Made by a program: the position numbers and the translations under genes. A stretch of DNA of 64,000 bases. Source: Rhizoctonia solani. Lineage: Eukaryota > Basidiomycota > Agaricomycetes > Cantharellales > Ceratobasidiaceae. A model generated the notes under the pieces. The model was not told the origin of the DNA. It was given only the letters and a program-made list of their open reading frames with translations, and did no database searches. Positions 13,801 to 25,411 of the stretch are shown piece after piece; position 1 is the stretch's first letter, and every line of letters starts with the position of its first letter. The stretch lies in assembly GCF_016906535.1 (NCBI RefSeq), contig NC_057380.1:1922001-1986000 (forward strand), written 5' to 3'.

Positions 13801-15237
13801 ATGACTCCGGCGAGCAAAAAAACCAAACAGGAATGGAAAATTAAACACCCATAGCCATGAAAGAAACGCAAATATGAATAGAAAAACGTAAATGAATAGG
13901 TGGACGCACCTTTCGAGCCATAACCCTTCCGTTGCGTTTATCGACGACTTTGCTCACGGCACCTCCGGCACCTTCACCAAGCCTGCTGACGACCTCGAGG
14001 AGCTCGTCGGACCATTCTTGGGGTTGAGTTTGGTGCTCCTCGCCCTCGACACCACCGCTGCCACTACCACTTCCCTGGCCCAGACCCCTGATCTCGAGTT
14101 CTTCCTCGAGCTCAGGCATGCGTAGCTCTCCGATGGCGCGACGCAGCTCGTCGAGGCCTCCACCAGCGCCCTGGGGCTTGGCGGTTGGGTGCCGGGACGC
14201 ATGGTGGTCGTAGAATTGGGCTGCATAGTGGTGGCGTCGGATGGGAACTCGCCAACGCTGAGGGAGAGTGAGGGAGCGCGCTTGGAACTGGGTTTGAAGC
14301 CATAGTAGGAATAGTCTGCGTCGTCGTCTTCGTCGCTCGGTGGGTGGGCATTCACATCGAGTTTTAGTCCCCCTCCTGATGATGATGATGCACCAGGCAT
14401 AGCGAGACCGAGTTTGGGTTTGGCGGGCCCGAGGGCGAGTTGGAGTTTGGGTTTGAGGGATGGGAGACTTGCAGATGTGTCTACTTGGTGTTGCTGAGCA
14501 GGAGCATCCTCGTCGGGAAGGGCGCTCCCCGAGGCGGTGCGCAGACCCAGGACCGGACGTGGTTTGGCAGGATTGCCGATACGGGACTTGGTGGGGCCAG
14601 GAGAGGGTGCGTCGTAGGGCTGGAGGTAGCTGGCACCCTGGGGATAGACTGGCTGAGGATCGTGGCCACCAAACTGCTGGTAGTTGTCGCTCGGGACCGG
14701 GGAGCGCTCGTCGATGACCTGGCCGAGACCGCTCGGCCTGGATCCGCCGGTTGCGCGCCTGGTGACGATGCGACTGACCTTTTCGTCGTCGGCATCGGCC
14801 GAGTCGATGTCTGATGGGATCGCCTGGCGCGGGACTTCTACCCGAGGACGGGCCCGTTGGATGTTGAGCGGTGCGACACTGGGCGTCGGTGGGTCGTTTC
14901 TGTACGATGGCTGCTGGAGCGAGAGCTGTGGGCGCTGGGTCTGCTGGGTCTGGCCATATACACCCATACGCGAACTGCGCATGACGTCGCCTGGGCCGAG
15001 GGACGTGTTGGCATTGGGCAACGGAGGCGGCGGGGGCGGGGTTTGGAATCCCAGACCAGGACTGGGCATCGGACTAGGAATCGGTGTCGCAGACGGCCCG
15101 AGTGCGCCCAGATACGCCGGTTGCGGAGGATGTTGGTCCAGTGCCGACGGCGGTGGTCCCAGCGCAGCCACCATCTCTGCAGGTGGCTTGGGCAGCGCAC
15201 GTCGGGGTCCCATTGGGCGCGCTGGATGCGTCGACAT
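10831..15237 (-). CDS. MAP kinase kinase (MEK/STE7 superfamily, Mkk1/2-like)
   Basis: Dual-specificity kinase of a cytoplasmic MAPK cascade. Exon 1 (15237-13910) begins [10 protein letters not shown] and carries a long Pro/Ser/Gly-rich tail of about 370 residues. The kinase domain starts [13 protein letters not shown] and continues with the ATP lysine in VMARK. Exon 12257-11819 holds [17 protein letters not shown], the catalytic [21 protein letters not shown] and an activation loop [14 protein letters not shown]. Exon 11742-11596 resumes [19 protein letters not shown] and ends IVNGE. Exon 11183-11085 holds VPELDDEPG and [10 protein letters not shown]. Exon 11026-10831 holds [20 protein letters not shown]. 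The S-x3-T activation site and [12 protein letters not shown] match the Mkk1/Mkk2 cell-wall-integrity class better than Ste7 or Pbs2; the subclass is inference. One-base frame corrections are needed near 14230, 12125 and 12045, mostly at homopolymers. Intron 1 (12258-13909) is abnormally long. Confidence 0.88.
12258..13909 (-). other. 1652-nt intron of the MAPKK gene, with GATA-type motif cluster
   Basis: The donor gtgcgt follows VMARK and the acceptor ...ggatag precedes ACCATCCCG ([11 protein letters not shown]). The protein reads sensibly across the join, so no coding exon seems missing. Most introns here are 45-70 nt. At 13216-13425 the motif CTATC/GATAG/GATAAG recurs at least seven times on both strands. 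An open frame of 141 codons at 12679-13104 (+) is highly charged and lacks motifs; I do not call it. Confidence 0.6.
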
Positions 15238-16500
15238 GCTTTGTGGTCGTCACTCTGTTCCTAACCGTGGTGGCTGGGCAACGGGCGATTACTCAATTCC
15301 ACATCCCACGTGTCTGCGGTCTGGCCCCCCGCTAGTCTCTCTCCCATTTCAACTCCCAGCCACGCTCGTATCCCTCTTTATATTTTCACCATCCGCGAAC
15401 AGTGGATGTATTTAATTATTCATGCCGCCGGCGTTACATGTCATCCCCTCCCACCGCCATTTCACACCCACCTCTTGCCTCGGTCAATCAAACACCAAAA
15501 TTAATTCAACGTGCTGATGTCCACTCTTCTCTTATCCAACTCAAACGATCAACCCCCAACAAAAGCAGTCCAATACCATTCAAATTACCCACGAACAAAG
15601 TCTAATCCCTCCATTTCCAAAACACGTCCTTATACCCTGACCCCGCCCAACCTCGGATTCGATCTCAGACTGTACGGCTATTTCCTAGCGCCTCCTACTC
15701 CAAATGAAATGCATATCATCCTTGGCTCTTGGCTCTTGGTTTTTTGGGCTGCGGCGGGGAAAGAAAACGAGGTTAATGCGTATGGGCGAGGTACTAGGGC
15801 GTCGCCGTCGATCATCATCACCCCTAGTAGTCGATATCCGCCCGCGCCATCCATCCATCCCTCCATCCATTCATTCCCTCATTATTTTTTTTGCGCGCGT
15901 GCCCGAGGTACATGGGAAAAACGATCGAACCTATACTCCTTTGGTCAAGTCTGTGGCACAAACGACATACACTCTTGTACGCCTTGTTATTTTATTCCAT
16001 TTCGCCCCTGACCCCGGGCATGAATAGTGATCTTGTATCTACTATCGGGCGGGGATACGCTAGGAAATCGGTCCTCCATAGCTAGACCTTTTACGGACTT
16101 GGTAAACTTGACTAAACTCTCATATCACTCGAACCGACCCTCGACGCCCACTAGAGAGAATCAATTAGGAGTTGGTCTTTTTGGTCAACACGGGCGCATT
16201 CGACTCGTGCCTTTTTTGGTTGATTTGACGAGGCGTTGGTTGGTGATTTGGTTCGTCCCGTTTGTAGATTGTATTTCTGAATAAACGTCTGGTTTTATGA
16301 GTACGAGAGAGCACAAGGAATGGTTTGCTGTCGCCTAGACTTTGAATTCGCTATACCAAGTTCAACTCCGGGTCCAAAACAATCCGAATCAATCGTACCA
16401 CACACTCCCATAATCTCAGAGCCTAGTCCCGACTGGGTCTCGAGACCGAGACGACGACACGATGGGTAAGTAGGATCTCACACAACCAAGCGAATGGGTA
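15238..16500. other. Upstream region of the MAPKK gene
   Basis: Pyrimidine-rich on the plus strand, with a catccatccatcc microsatellite-like run at 15847-15872. No coding exon chain was recognised on either strand. It probably contains the MAPKK promoter. Confidence 0.4.
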
Positions 16501-19500
16501 TTTCGACTAGGACCGGTTCGAGGATAGCCGGTGCGGCTAGTGGTAGGGTGCTAGGCCATGTCCCCGAGCGAGTGCGGGTAGACGGCCGGGAGCGGCCGTG
16601 TGTATGCACAATGGACAAGAGATGGGTCATGCATATTACATGCAAGCAAGCACCAGAAAAATCACCGGAGTATTGGGAATGCGTGGATTCTTGAGGCTGG
16701 CACTGCGTTGTGTCGAGGAAAAAGAGAGACGCCGTAGCGATATACTGTAAACAATATGGAATACGTTACATGCATATGGATCCAATGCGCCGGCCTACGG
16801 TACGGTAATAGGCTTTTGCCGGCTCTGTGTGTCCGTAGCAAAAGTCCACACAAGCGTAGGTACATCTCTGTATATTAGAGACCTTGGGCGCCACCATATT
16901 TTTAAATTGCGGTCCCAAGCGATGACAAAAATACCATATAAATATAAAAATTTGATATAGCCGAACGCTGGTAAGCTTTCAAAGTACGTTTATTCTGACC
17001 CAAAGAGCGAACTTGGTCTCAATTGTGTGATATCTTGCCTAAAAAGGTCCCAAGGGACACCACCTCCAAATAAGGAACTTGTATCCCGTTGTCAAATGGT
17101 ATAGCACATCCGACCCAGCAGCCAACACTCAAATATAACAAATTTGAACTCCCAATTTTTCTACAGATCTTGCACAGAACAGCTGAATATGCAAACGATG
17201 ATTCGAGCAGTATTTGGTCGGTTTCCCGAATTGGATCCAGCGTTAGTAGGGGATCATGGCAACAGTACGACTGCAAGAGAAAAGAAGCGGCTTCGATCGC
17301 ACTCGGAAGTTTGAATTATATCGCTCTGCTCTTTCACACTAAACACGCGGTGCTAGCTAACCCACGAACTCGTATGCATATATGGCCAACATCCCGCTCG
17401 GCTCGAAACCGATTGGAAAAAGACGGATCCTTTTGCCCCACAGCTGTATATCCATATCGTAAAGACCTCAACCGAACTTGAATAAATAACCCCCACCCAC
17501 CCTAAAACCATTCGGAACCAATTCGTTTACAACACTCGCTTATCGTCCCCGGGACGGAAAAGCAGTGCTCGGCTTGAACGCATCTTATAACCGGGCCGAA
17601 AGAACTCCCTGATCACCGGTTGCTCGGAGAAAGAAGCCCCGTGTCCGTTGGGTGAACGGAAGATGCGCAAACACATTGTACACAAAGTGTGACGACGAGA
17701 TCACTTTCGTGAGATTATTTTACCCACCCCGTTGCCGGTAGCTCATAATGTCAGAAGCGTCTGGTCATCCATGGCCAATGCGTAGACCCAGCCAGACGGA
17801 ACCAGTAACCGGCAACACGGCACTGTATCTCCTTCAGCTCATTATTCATGTATTTAACTCCGTGTGCTTCCCGGATCTACGATTATATACGCCCATAACA
17901 ATGCATATAACACGCTTTCTCGAGTAACCCGTTATGTCAACTTGTTCTAACGGTAACGATCAGTGGCGCTCCGATGTTCACGGCCTGAGATCAAGCCCGG
18001 GATTGGGGAAGCCTATTTTGCTACTGTTTTATTGGACGTTTCCTCTGCTGTCACTTCCAAGAAGGATCGATCCCAAGTTTATAATTTATAGATCTTGATC
18101 GAGCCCCTGATACACCTGATATAGCCTTTCTCCTGACTGAATTAGATTCACTTCCTGAATCGGGTTTATACAGTCTGCCGCCCCCATCGGACAGATATTG
18201 ATTCGTATTACTTTATGGTCTGATCCCATGCCTCGTAGGCTCGTGGACTCGAGGTCGAGTGCGTTCATCATTTCTCGCATGGTCCACTGGAAGAAATACC
18301 ATGGGCAACGCTTCTGGTCGTATACTTCAAGACGCGCCGAAAGCAGTTTTGCTCAATACAACCACTCAGCTTCAAGTCGCGATGTTTTGAGTTCATATAG
18401 CTAGAGTTTAATGAACTGGCCTGGCGGCTGCTTCCGGTCTCACGCAAGCTCCACGTATGATTCGCCTTGACCCAGAACCTTCTTCACTGGACAGATACGA
18501 TAAGCTTGGTTCGTGTGAGAAATTACTGTATACGTCGAATAAGGCGAGAGGAAGTCAATCTACTCATATAGTCGGAATGAATGGATTCCTGTTTTTGGGC
18601 TCGCTTACATGCGCAAATCCCCGGCGGTTACGCAGGTGAATGATCGATTCCCGCTCTTGGAGCGCATGACTTGAACATCGTGAAAAGTCTCACCACCAAA
18701 GGGGTTCAATGCAAAGCACCTGGTGTGGATAGTAGAGCTCCAGAATAGGTTTGCATATAGGTAGGGCTATGGCTCGTAAAGCGAAGAGAGACTTGTGGGA
18801 CATGAGCGGAAGACCAAATCCTTTCCAAGATGATTGACGCGCTAGGGGCATAGAAGGGTTAAGGTGGATTCGACGAAGGAACCTGACGGAATTCCAATGC
18901 ATGCATGGACCCACCTTCTTGGGTTGAAGTATGCGACACCAGTTACTCCGGTATGATCCCCTCACTCGAAGTATATGGTCACCCCAGAGCTGTAGCGCTT
19001 TATCTCATAACTGGCAATATGCAGACACCGAACATATCTAATACACTCGAGTCGCTGATGTCTGATCTGGGAGAACCAAGCGCATGGTGGGTTTATGGCA
19101 TGATTTCAGGCTACTACGTGCAAAACATTGACTAGTGAGATGCTTTATTGTTGATTTGAATATTAGACATTTGCATCATATGAAGTATGCGACGACTTGA
19201 CTTTCGTAGAATAAGGCTAACTGGATGTATTGGAACTGTTCTTGTGTCGATATGAAGCGAATCAGGCCTGGCCCCTTTGAACACTTACTTAGTAACCTCA
19301 ATAAATGCGTTGAGGGCACGTAGAGAGAAGAATTGTACTGATTCAATATGCGCGACTCTATCCTTGAAGCGTTCATGCATACCATTCAGTCGTGGTATTC
19401 ATTTCTCAACAAGGCATGCACGATTAATTCCCAGCCAGAAAGCATACACACTCTTTAGAAATCACCAACGACGATGTCACCTTGCTACACATTCGCTTCT

Positions 19501-20690
19501 TCGACTCTATTGAGCGGGGCGGGGTGTGAGCTGGATTTGTAATTTCGCCTATTTTGTTCAATTTGTATTGATTAGACTCATATCGAAACGCGACATATAC
19601 CAGTAAAGATCACATATCCATTGAGTATAGCTCGTCGCACTTTAACCATGGGATGACCTCCATCCAGCCCCACGCCAGCTGTGCAACAAGGGTAGTAACC
19701 AAAGTACTGGGGCAAAAGCCTACACAATTACAAGTTATGTGTGCGTCTACCATGTTTGATATGGCAAATGGTGCTTATCATCTATCATTAATGCCATATT
19801 CCACGTGGAAAGGATCGACAAGGGCTCAATCATGGGCATCAGGGTACGATTCTTATTTGGTCACTTAATGCTTCCGGGGGTCAATACAATCCATTCAGTC
19901 TGTGTATTGGGGCTCAAGACACGGAGACTCGGCCAGGCTTATACGATTTGAGGACAACACATTGTTCTACGCTGCCTTGATAGTATCAGACGGTGCGCAT
20001 CACTCAATATTGTGCGAGCACCCTTGATTGATGAACTTGAGTGTACACAACCATAATATAAGGAAACGGTTATGCCATATTGGCTCACAGGCTAAAAAGA
20101 CTCGATGTTCTGAACAAGGGGAGCTTTCAGTCGCATATCTACAGATGTATACATTGGACCAGTGGACGGAGGAGTGAATATACAGACGCTTACCTTGAAT
20201 GTTAGCGATAGTATTCGCTTTTGATACCGTAGTGCGAATACAGCAATAGGACCTGATCATAAAGAATTGCAAAGTATTGCAATGGAAAGAATACATGATG
20301 AATTCAATGGGATATCTGAAGGGAGAGCCGCATTTCGGTGATTGTACTCGGAGAAATGCGAAGTATCGGCGCCAGTAGCAATCCCAGCGTGCGTGTTTTT
20401 GGTCTCGGACAAGCAGCAGTCCAAATTTGACCCAGTTTTCAGGCACACTGCTTGGTCAGGAAATCCTCAATCAATCTGCATATCATATATTTTACTATGG
20501 TTCCCAAAGGCCGGGCCACCGGGGCTGCTTGCGTAATCATTTTTCGTCTTCCAATATAGCGCTACACCCCATCCTCTCCAGCAACCACGGGATCATTGAA
20601 TAAATAGGATCTTTGTAGTTTTGGTCAAATGATTGAAATATAGATCTAATGGCACGAGCATATGTTGAAATCGGATGTATATAGATGTAT
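16500..20690. other. Gene-poor region with unidentified protein-like fragments
   Basis: The best fragment is on the minus strand at 18086-18330. It reads about 80 residues including YFFQWTMREMMNALDLES and RINICPMGAADCINP before a stop, but lacks a recognisable domain and is preceded by in-frame stops. A plus-strand frame at 18905-19135 (MDPPSWVEVCDTSYSGM...) is similarly isolated. These may be relics of genes. I saw no repeats, RNA genes or intact coding units. Confidence 0.35.
18086..18330 (-). pseudogene. Unidentified protein fragment
   Basis: A frame of about 80 residues with balanced, protein-like composition (YFFQWTMREMMNALDLES, then GSDHKVIRINICPMG) ends in a natural-looking stop at 18086. 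In-frame stops lie just upstream and no partner exons could be chained. The function is unknown. It could be the C-terminal exon of a decayed gene or chance. Confidence 0.22.
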
Positions 20691-20696
20691 ATATAC

Positions 20697-20917
20697 AGTT
20701 TGCGTCAAAACCTCTCACAGAGATAATATTTTTGACTTAAAACTTATGTAGCTCGGTGGCCAGGCCAACCCAGAAATTATGAATAATTAAAATCGATAGG
20801 AAATCGTCTTGGCTACACATCACATGTATATACAACGCGTCTAATTAGGACATGACGGATAAATAAATGAAACAAGATAGGAGTTGCATGTAAGAGGTTT
20901 TGACGCAGGCAAACGTA
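20697..20917. repeat. About 220-bp element with inverted ends, TA-flanked
   Basis: The left end reads ta-cagtttgcgtcaaaacctct; the right end, reverse-complemented, reads ta-cgtttgcctgcgtcaaaacctct. The shared core is gcgtcaaaacctct. Both ends abut TA. It may be a stand-alone MITE of Tc1/mariner type, or the terminal region of the older transposase element whose coding region ends 20 bases away at 20937. Confidence 0.55.
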
Positions 20918-20936
20918 TCTGAGCAAACATGACAGT

Positions 20937-21246
20937 TCAGTAAGGAGTTTCTTTCCCTTTCCTCTCCAGAACCGTTGTCATGCGTTTTGGTATGCTTTCA
21001 ATCGGGTTTCTGACAATACTCCAGCACAAATCCATCACAAACCACCTGAACCTAACCCCACAGTTCCAACATCCCTGTGGGTGGTTTCTTATACTTGCCT
21101 AGACGCCTTTTGAGCTCCATCCATAAGTTTTCAATTGGGTCAAGGTTGGGTGAGTTTCCTGGCCATTCAATACACTCAATTCCATGGTTCTCAAGCCAAT
21201 CAACAGTGAGTTTTGCTGTGTGTGGGCAAGCATTATCATGCATATA
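20937..21246 (-). pseudogene. Tc1/mariner transposase, C-terminal fragment (older element, A)
   Basis: Encodes the last part of a DDE transposase: MHDNACPHTAKLTVDWLENH followed by WPGNSPNLDPIENLWMELKR, i.e. the second and third catalytic acidic positions with the classic PNLDPIEN block. After LELWG the frame shifts by one base and continues with NPIESIPKRMTTVLERKGK to a stop at 20937-20939. The N-terminal two thirds are absent, because the reading is cut at the codons for Val-Tyr by insertion of element B at the TA at 21247-21248. I could not find the missing part on the far side of element B. Confidence 0.8.
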
Positions 21247-21248
21247 TA

Positions 21249-22862
21249 CACTTGCGCCCAAAAAGATTGAGCCACGTGAGCTCAAATCAATGACGCTCAC
21301 GCGTCACCCGCACGATTGAGAATTCGTTTACGATGTAATAGTAAATTATGTAGATACAGTAGTATAGAACATATGTACAAAGTTTTAGATCGAAACTAAG
21401 TCTCCTTGTGGAGATACGCGTGAGCGAAATTTTTGGGCTGGCCCATTCTTTTTGAGCATTTTCAAATTGCACCTGCAACTGCATGCATGCACCCAAAATG
21501 ACATGCAAAACTGAATAATTTGGATACAAATTTTAGTATTTGGTGTTTCCACCTTTAGCTAAATACACAGCTTGTACTCGACGCGGTAATGAATCATACA
21601 AATTGCCAATATATTTCAGGGAAATTTGTTTCCATTCGTCCCTCACTATTTTCCATAATTCTTCCTTATTCAAAGCGGGAGGTCGGTGAGTACGCACGCG
21701 CTCCTTCAGATGCCACCAGACGTTCTTGATTATTTCAAATCCGGGCTTTTTGACGGCCATGGGAGGACGCTTACGCCCCAACTGGCAAGCCAACGTTGTG
21801 TCAGCCTGGCTGTATGCTTCGGATCTTGGTCGTGCTGGAATGTAATGTCAAACGGGGTGATTTTATAGTCGGCGAGGGTTCCAAAGAAGGCGTCCCCAAG
21901 GATTTCAATGTATCCCGGGGCGTTCAGCTTGCGTTGTATAAGGTACAATTGCCCGACTCCCTCTCGGGTAATGCACCCCCAAATGAAGATACCCCCGCCA
22001 CCATGAGATATTGTCTTTTTGGTGTATCGGGGATTATACGGGACTCACTAGGCCGCCTCCAGTAATATTGGCCGCTGTCGGCCCCAAATAACTTGATTCG
22101 GACTTTGTCCAAGAAGACAATGTTGTCCCAGCGTGATTGTGGCCAGAATAATTGACTGTGGGCCCACGCGCAATGGGCTTTTCTATGCCAATAAGTGAGC
22201 AGGGGTACTCGGCGGCGTTTGTACGGCCGTAAACCCAGCTCTCGGAGGTAGCGGCGGAGGGTAGAGGACCCAACGGCAGGGAAGTACTGCCGTCTAATAT
22301 TTGCTGCTGTTGGTACTCTACTCCAAGCTAGGGCCAAAGCGGCAAATCTGACGTCGCTGGGGGTTAATTTTTGTGGGCGCCCAGGAATGGGATCGTGTCG
22401 ATCAAGTGGGCGGTCAGTAAGTCCATACTTGGCCCAGATACAACCAACAGTTGCGTGAGAGACCTTGGTCTGAGGTTGCAAAAGCTGAACAATAGCCCGA
22501 TCTGAGTATTTGAGCTTTTTCAGCGCAATTATCTGAGCCTTAGTCTCGGGACTAGTGTATCAAGCCATTTGCGCACTTTTGGCAGGTATTCAAGCGTAAA
22601 AAGGGGTGGTAAATGGCACTCGATGAGGGAGGACCAAGTAGCTTATATAAAGTGATCAAAAAGAATGAGCCAGCCCAAAAATTTCGCTCACGCATATCTC
22701 CACAAGGAGACTTAGTTTTGATCTAAAACTTTGTGCATATGTTCTATACTACTGTATCTACATAATTTACTATTACATTGTAAACGAATTCTCAATTGTG
22801 CGGGTGACGCGTGAGCGTCATTGATTTGAGCTCACGTGGCTCAATCTTTTTGGGCACAAGTG
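21249..22862 (-). mobile_element. Tc1/mariner DNA transposon B, 1614 bp, nested in element A
   Basis: The terminal inverted repeats are near-identical and about 207 bp long (21249-21455 and 22656-22862), starting CACTTG[CT]GCCCAAAAAGATTG. Each end is flanked by TA (21247-21248 and 22863-22864), the target duplication of this superfamily. Between them lies one transposase gene on the minus strand. The insertion point falls inside the transposase reading frame of element A. The high similarity of the repeats suggests a fairly recent insertion, although the transposase is damaged. Confidence 0.9.
21533..22568 (-). pseudogene. Transposase of Tc1/mariner element B, damaged
   Basis: N-terminal helix-turn-helix: TKAQIIALKKLKYSDRAIVQ, then VSHATVGCIWAKYGL and a GRPQKLTP linker. 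The catalytic domain shows VFLDKVRIKLFG (first Asp, normally D-E/S), FQHDQDPKHTA (second Asp) and SPDLK...EIIKNVWWHLKERV (third acidic residue). It ends VQAVYLAKGGNTKY. Damage: the proposed start ATG at 22568 is followed two codons later by TGA, and the frame changes near 21935 and 21760. It is therefore unlikely to be active, though some shifts could be assembly length errors. Confidence 0.85.
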
Positions 22863-22864
22863 TA

Positions 22865-23399
22865 TGTCCTAGACGTTGTCTGGGACCAAGTGGGGGGGGG
22901 GGGATGACGCTTATGGCTGGCAAGTACAAAATGTAAGTTGTGTAAGGCAACAAGGGTGCTACCTATGGTGATTAACTACCTATCTACAGTGGGCAAGCTA
23001 TGTAAGGTAGCAACATGCTATCTAAGTACAGGGAGGAAATCACTAAAGGCGGTGATGATATGTTGTAGACACACACGTATACTGTTATAGATAGGGAAAT
23101 TAAGCAGTAATCAAATATACTCAAAAGGGAAGCAAGTTGCTAACTGAGGCTGGAGAATATAAAAGGCAACTTGCTGACTATAAAAGGGTTAATTCGAGAT
23201 TCCGCATGAACACTTGATGATACCAAAAAGCATACCTCCTGATCTCCATACTGTAAGCTACGCGTTTCCATTCATACGCTACCAGTGTCTGTATCTTTCA
23301 ATATTTTGCCGCATATTCAACACTTATTTCATAATCAGATACCTGCGTAATACATTCCATATCATTTGGTAACCCACATCCATCAATGGTAGCCTTTTT
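22865..23399. other. Non-coding stretch between transposon and transcription-factor copy 1
   Basis: Contains a run of twelve G at 22893-22904 and AT-rich sequence. No zinc-cluster exon is present where one would be expected for the following gene, and no other feature was seen. Confidence 0.45.
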
Positions 23400-24577
23400 A
23401 TGAATCGATTTTCAAAATCAGATGTCACAGTCTTGCTAATGACTTTGGACGCCAGAGTAATTCAGTCATTGCTGGACCACAAAGTCAATATTGACTGGGC
23501 GACACTTGAGATATCAATCAATAAGCTTTACTGGCAGGTTTGCACCATGCCAGACGAGGCTTCAAGCTTGATCTGTGCTAAAGGCCGACTCACCGCAGCC
23601 ATCGAAGTAAGTTGCATCCCTGTCAGATGATTCTCGAGTTAATCCAGTTCTAGCTCACGGCTTACAAGTTTGTTGTCTCTAACAATACGTCTGGCTACAC
23701 ATTCTTGAGAAGAACAGCGCCCCCACAAGGCAGAATTTCTGTACAAAAAATACTGTCTCTCGGAGTTATAGAGCTATGTTACTTCGTCTGGGTCGACGTT
23801 ATGTCTTCGACGCTTCTTGGAACAACCCCACTTCTGCACTATGATACTACCATTGATGCATCGGAGAAACTATGCTCAAAAAATCTTATGGAATATTTCA
23901 ACGGATGCCCACAAGAATTTATTTCTTGGTTTGCAAGCATTAGTGCAATGCGGTTGACCACCAAACAGTACAATAGCCATTCGCCCCAAATAGACTGCCG
24001 ACCCATAGAATCAGCAATTCAAGAATGGGGGCCGGTCATTGACCAAACCGACCTCTCGAGAGATGCCATTACACGACTAGCGGTCATAGAGGGCTGGAGA
24101 CACGCGCATCTAATTTATCTGAATATGGTAAGTGGTGAGACCAAAACGATTACTGCTGTGTTCATTAATGCGTTGCTCCTGAACCAGGGCGTGGGCGGGG
24201 TTACCTCGATGGACCCCAAAGTGCAGTCCTCGGTCAAGCAGATCATTCAACTTTCTCATGTTGTGAAAGGTCCAAAGCTATATGAACGCCATATGTTTGC
24301 CCCTGCCATCCTTGTAAGTTATGGCTCTGGAGGGTTTAAGATAGTTAACCCAGGGTTTGTTCAGGCTGGAGCTTGCGCACATCTGGAGTCGCAGCGCCAG
24401 AGCATCCTACAAATTCTAGTTTTTCGGCCTCATGATCGGATATGGATTCTTAAGATGTCAGATTTCGTGCGTGTGCTCCAGCATTTATGGCTCGGCGCCG
24501 CAAAAGGTGGGCGCCCAATCACATGAAATGATTATGTTCGTTCTCGGAAGGCGTCTTTTCATGTCGATGGTTATTAA
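23400..24577 (+). pseudogene. Fungal-specific transcription factor, copy 1, lacking the zinc cluster
   Basis: Member of the Zn2Cys6 family with a fungal-specific C-terminal domain (Fungal_trans_2 type, from family knowledge). Exons read MNRFSKSDVTVLLM...; after gtaagt...tag, YKFVVSNNTSGYTFLRRTAP; then VWVDVMSSTLLGTTPLLHYD, NGCPQEFISWF, the family hallmark EGWRHAHLIYLNM; after an intron SMDPKVQSSVKQIIQL; and after another LQHLWLGAAKGG. The terminal W-N-D-Y block has TGA in place of the expected TGG (24524-24526); in-frame sequence continues to a TAA at 24575-24577. No CX2CX6C exon exists upstream, and about 15 residues are missing between FLRRTAP and GRISV compared with the sister copies. A truncated, probably dead copy. 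Confidence 0.75.
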
Positions 24578-24599
24578 ATGACCTAGTATTGAGGCGCCG

Positions 24600-25411
24600 G
24601 GGGAGGGGGGGAGTTCACCCCTCCCTTTTTACTCTATCGCTGTGTAGAACTCCGTAGATCGGATGTTGATGGACTTATCGCAATCTTAATATCAAGACTA
24701 ACTGACAAATTCACAAACACTTGATTGATGCAAGAGAAAGAACAGTACATAAACATTTCGGGTACGCGGGCCTTAAAAGGCGCCGCGGTACTATACAGGA
24801 CTTGGTAAGGATGGTGATACGTTCAGTAACGATAAATGAGGCAAATAAGGAAACGTATGATACCGTAACGTTACACGCTGACTGAATTGTACTGGAGATT
24901 GGTTGTTAACATCAGCATCATGTAAATTGAATAACAGCTTGTCACTTCACCGTATACTCCTCGAAGAGAACCCAAGACAGATACAGTGAACAATATGGTA
25001 AAACTCTCTATTAGACTAAAACCATTCATAGCATCCCTCCATGTACGTGTGAGATGGGGAAATTCTAAAACTCTTTATGGTGGTCTTAGATAACGTAATC
25101 GAGTGCAAAGGCAAATGTCACGTAATTTGATGTAACCTCATCGTCAAGGCGAACCACGGCGAGCGTTTGTGGAGTTGTGCCCGAATTCGCCTGATAAAGT
25201 CGTTAAGATAGCCCTTTGGAACTCCGGTGATCTGTGGATATTTGAAGTCTGCCTATTCCCTACTCGAAATTTAGTCAGCACTCGAACCGAGTTGATCCCA
25301 TCTACAGCGGGAGTCATCACTCTTGTTTAGGGCGAGGTTACTCGATCTGAGTTCTTATGCCATTTATAGACTAGGCGTATATAGTACGCTGGTTGTATGA
25401 TTTACAGCCAC
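24600..25411. other. Intergenic stretch between copies 1 and 2
   Basis: AT-rich with a short G-rich run at 24597-24610. No coding unit or repeat was recognised. It presumably includes the copy 2 promoter. Confidence 0.4.

Noticed and set aside
14684..15415. 243-codon plus-strand open frame opposite the MAPKK N-terminal exon
   Set aside because: Antisense shadow of a GC-rich Pro/Ser coding exon; the minus-strand frame joins a recognisable kinase.
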